This document shows positions 48,655 to 48,861 of a stretch of DNA of 48,861 bases, in pieces. Each line of letters starts with the position of its first letter. Within the stretch, counting starts at the first letter, position 1. The stretch is from Bacillota bacterium. GTDB taxonomy: Bacteria > Bacillota > Clostridia > Oscillospirales > Acutalibacteraceae. The stretch spans positions 1 to 48,861 of the forward strand of contig JAEWBE010000068.1 in the NCBI GenBank assembly GCA_023391275.1, written 5' to 3'. A model generated the notes under the pieces. That model ran no database searches. It was not told the DNA's origin and saw nothing but the letters and a program-made list of their open reading frames with translations. A program made the translations under genes and the position numbers.

Positions 48655-48861
48655 ATGTCATGAAAGCCCGCCCCATAGACCGTGACTGCCCCTCTGCCTA
48701 CCTCCGGGAACGTCTCGATATCCGCGCCGGAAACACTCTACCATCCCTTCACTTGATGTTTTGTTAACCACTATCATTTTAATGCTTGCAAACATTAAGC
48801 TGCTTTGCGTTTGTAAACCCTCATCGCAAAGATATGGTTTCAACCTGCTAAATCGAATGCT
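48655..48861. other. Window end without recognisable gene
   Basis: A minus-strand 61-codon frame (48658-48843) has no ribosome site or known motif. No tRNA is seen here, so the far end of any element inserted at tRNA-Lys must lie beyond the window or be lost. Confidence 0.35.

Noticed and set aside
48658..48843. 61-codon minus-strand frame at the window end
   Set aside because: No ribosome site, no motif, and composition unlike neighbouring genes; left as unassigned.

Overview
The window looks like chromosome of an anaerobic Firmicute, probably a Clostridia/Oscillospirales-type bacterium. The evidence is strong AGGAGG-type ribosome-binding sites, many TTG starts, lipoprotein-type binding proteins, ROK and PRD regulators, an HPr-like protein and TTGACA/TATAAT promoters. 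No species can be named from this sequence alone. Almost everything is accessory metabolism: four catabolic cassettes separated by dead mobile-element DNA.

Layout. (1) 1-1116: the 3' part of a kdp potassium-transport operon on the minus strand (kdpB tail, kdpC, kdpD start). kdpB is cut at about 1116 and joined to unrelated coding DNA. (2) 1.5-11.5 kb: a minus-strand carbohydrate/polyol cassette (ROK regulator, RbsA/RbsC/RbsB-type ABC importer, Zn-alcohol dehydrogenase, Fe-alcohol dehydrogenase, RbsD-type pyranase, PfkB kinase). It is bracketed by two same-orientation remnants of an IS3-family transposase and has a consensus promoter and a candidate operator. (3) 11.7-19.7 kb: a minus-strand counterpart of the poorly understood enterobacterial yhf cluster (yhfZ-yhfY-yhfU-yhfT-php-yhfS-yhfX-yhfW). 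It ends in an HPr-like gene that has His15 but Arg in place of Ser46. (4) 20.3 kb: a tRNA-Lys 3' half, read as an old integration site. (5) 20.6-31.1 kb: a divergent sugar locus. A second Rbs-type importer, a class II aldolase and an AllA-like protein lie on the minus strand; a ROK regulator, PfkB kinase, second class II aldolase and L-fucose-isomerase-like protein lie on the plus strand. Divergent promoters flank a palindromic operator. (6) 31.1-34.6 kb: a graveyard of aldolase fragments, a frameshifted tyrosine recombinase, a tRNA-Met 3' half and possible phage fragments. It surrounds one intact gene, a DUF362 ferredoxin-like protein with a MerR-type promoter. (7) 35.1-47.9 kb: glycerate kinase, rpoN (sigma-54), then a minus-strand operon dhaK-dhaL-adh-livJ-livH-livM-livG-livF. 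This operon is preceded by a perfect -24/-12 promoter and two palindromic upstream sites, next to a sigma-54 activator gene. (8) 48.3-48.7 kb: an integrase tail, a terminator and a repeat related to one beside the tRNA-Lys half.

How the genes work together. The two Rbs-type cassettes each carry import, redox or isomerisation, phosphorylation, and (in the second) aldol cleavage, under ROK control. The yhf cluster combines a transporter (YhfT), two PLP enzymes, a phosphotriesterase-like hydrolase and a phosphomutase-like enzyme, with PRD and HPr parts that suggest phosphorylation-dependent control. The sigma-54 locus appears self-contained: sigma factor, activator, binding sites and promoter drive an importer, a dehydrogenase and a DhaK/DhaL kinase. 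No DhaM phosphodonor and no enzyme I is in the window. The substrates of all four cassettes remain unknown.
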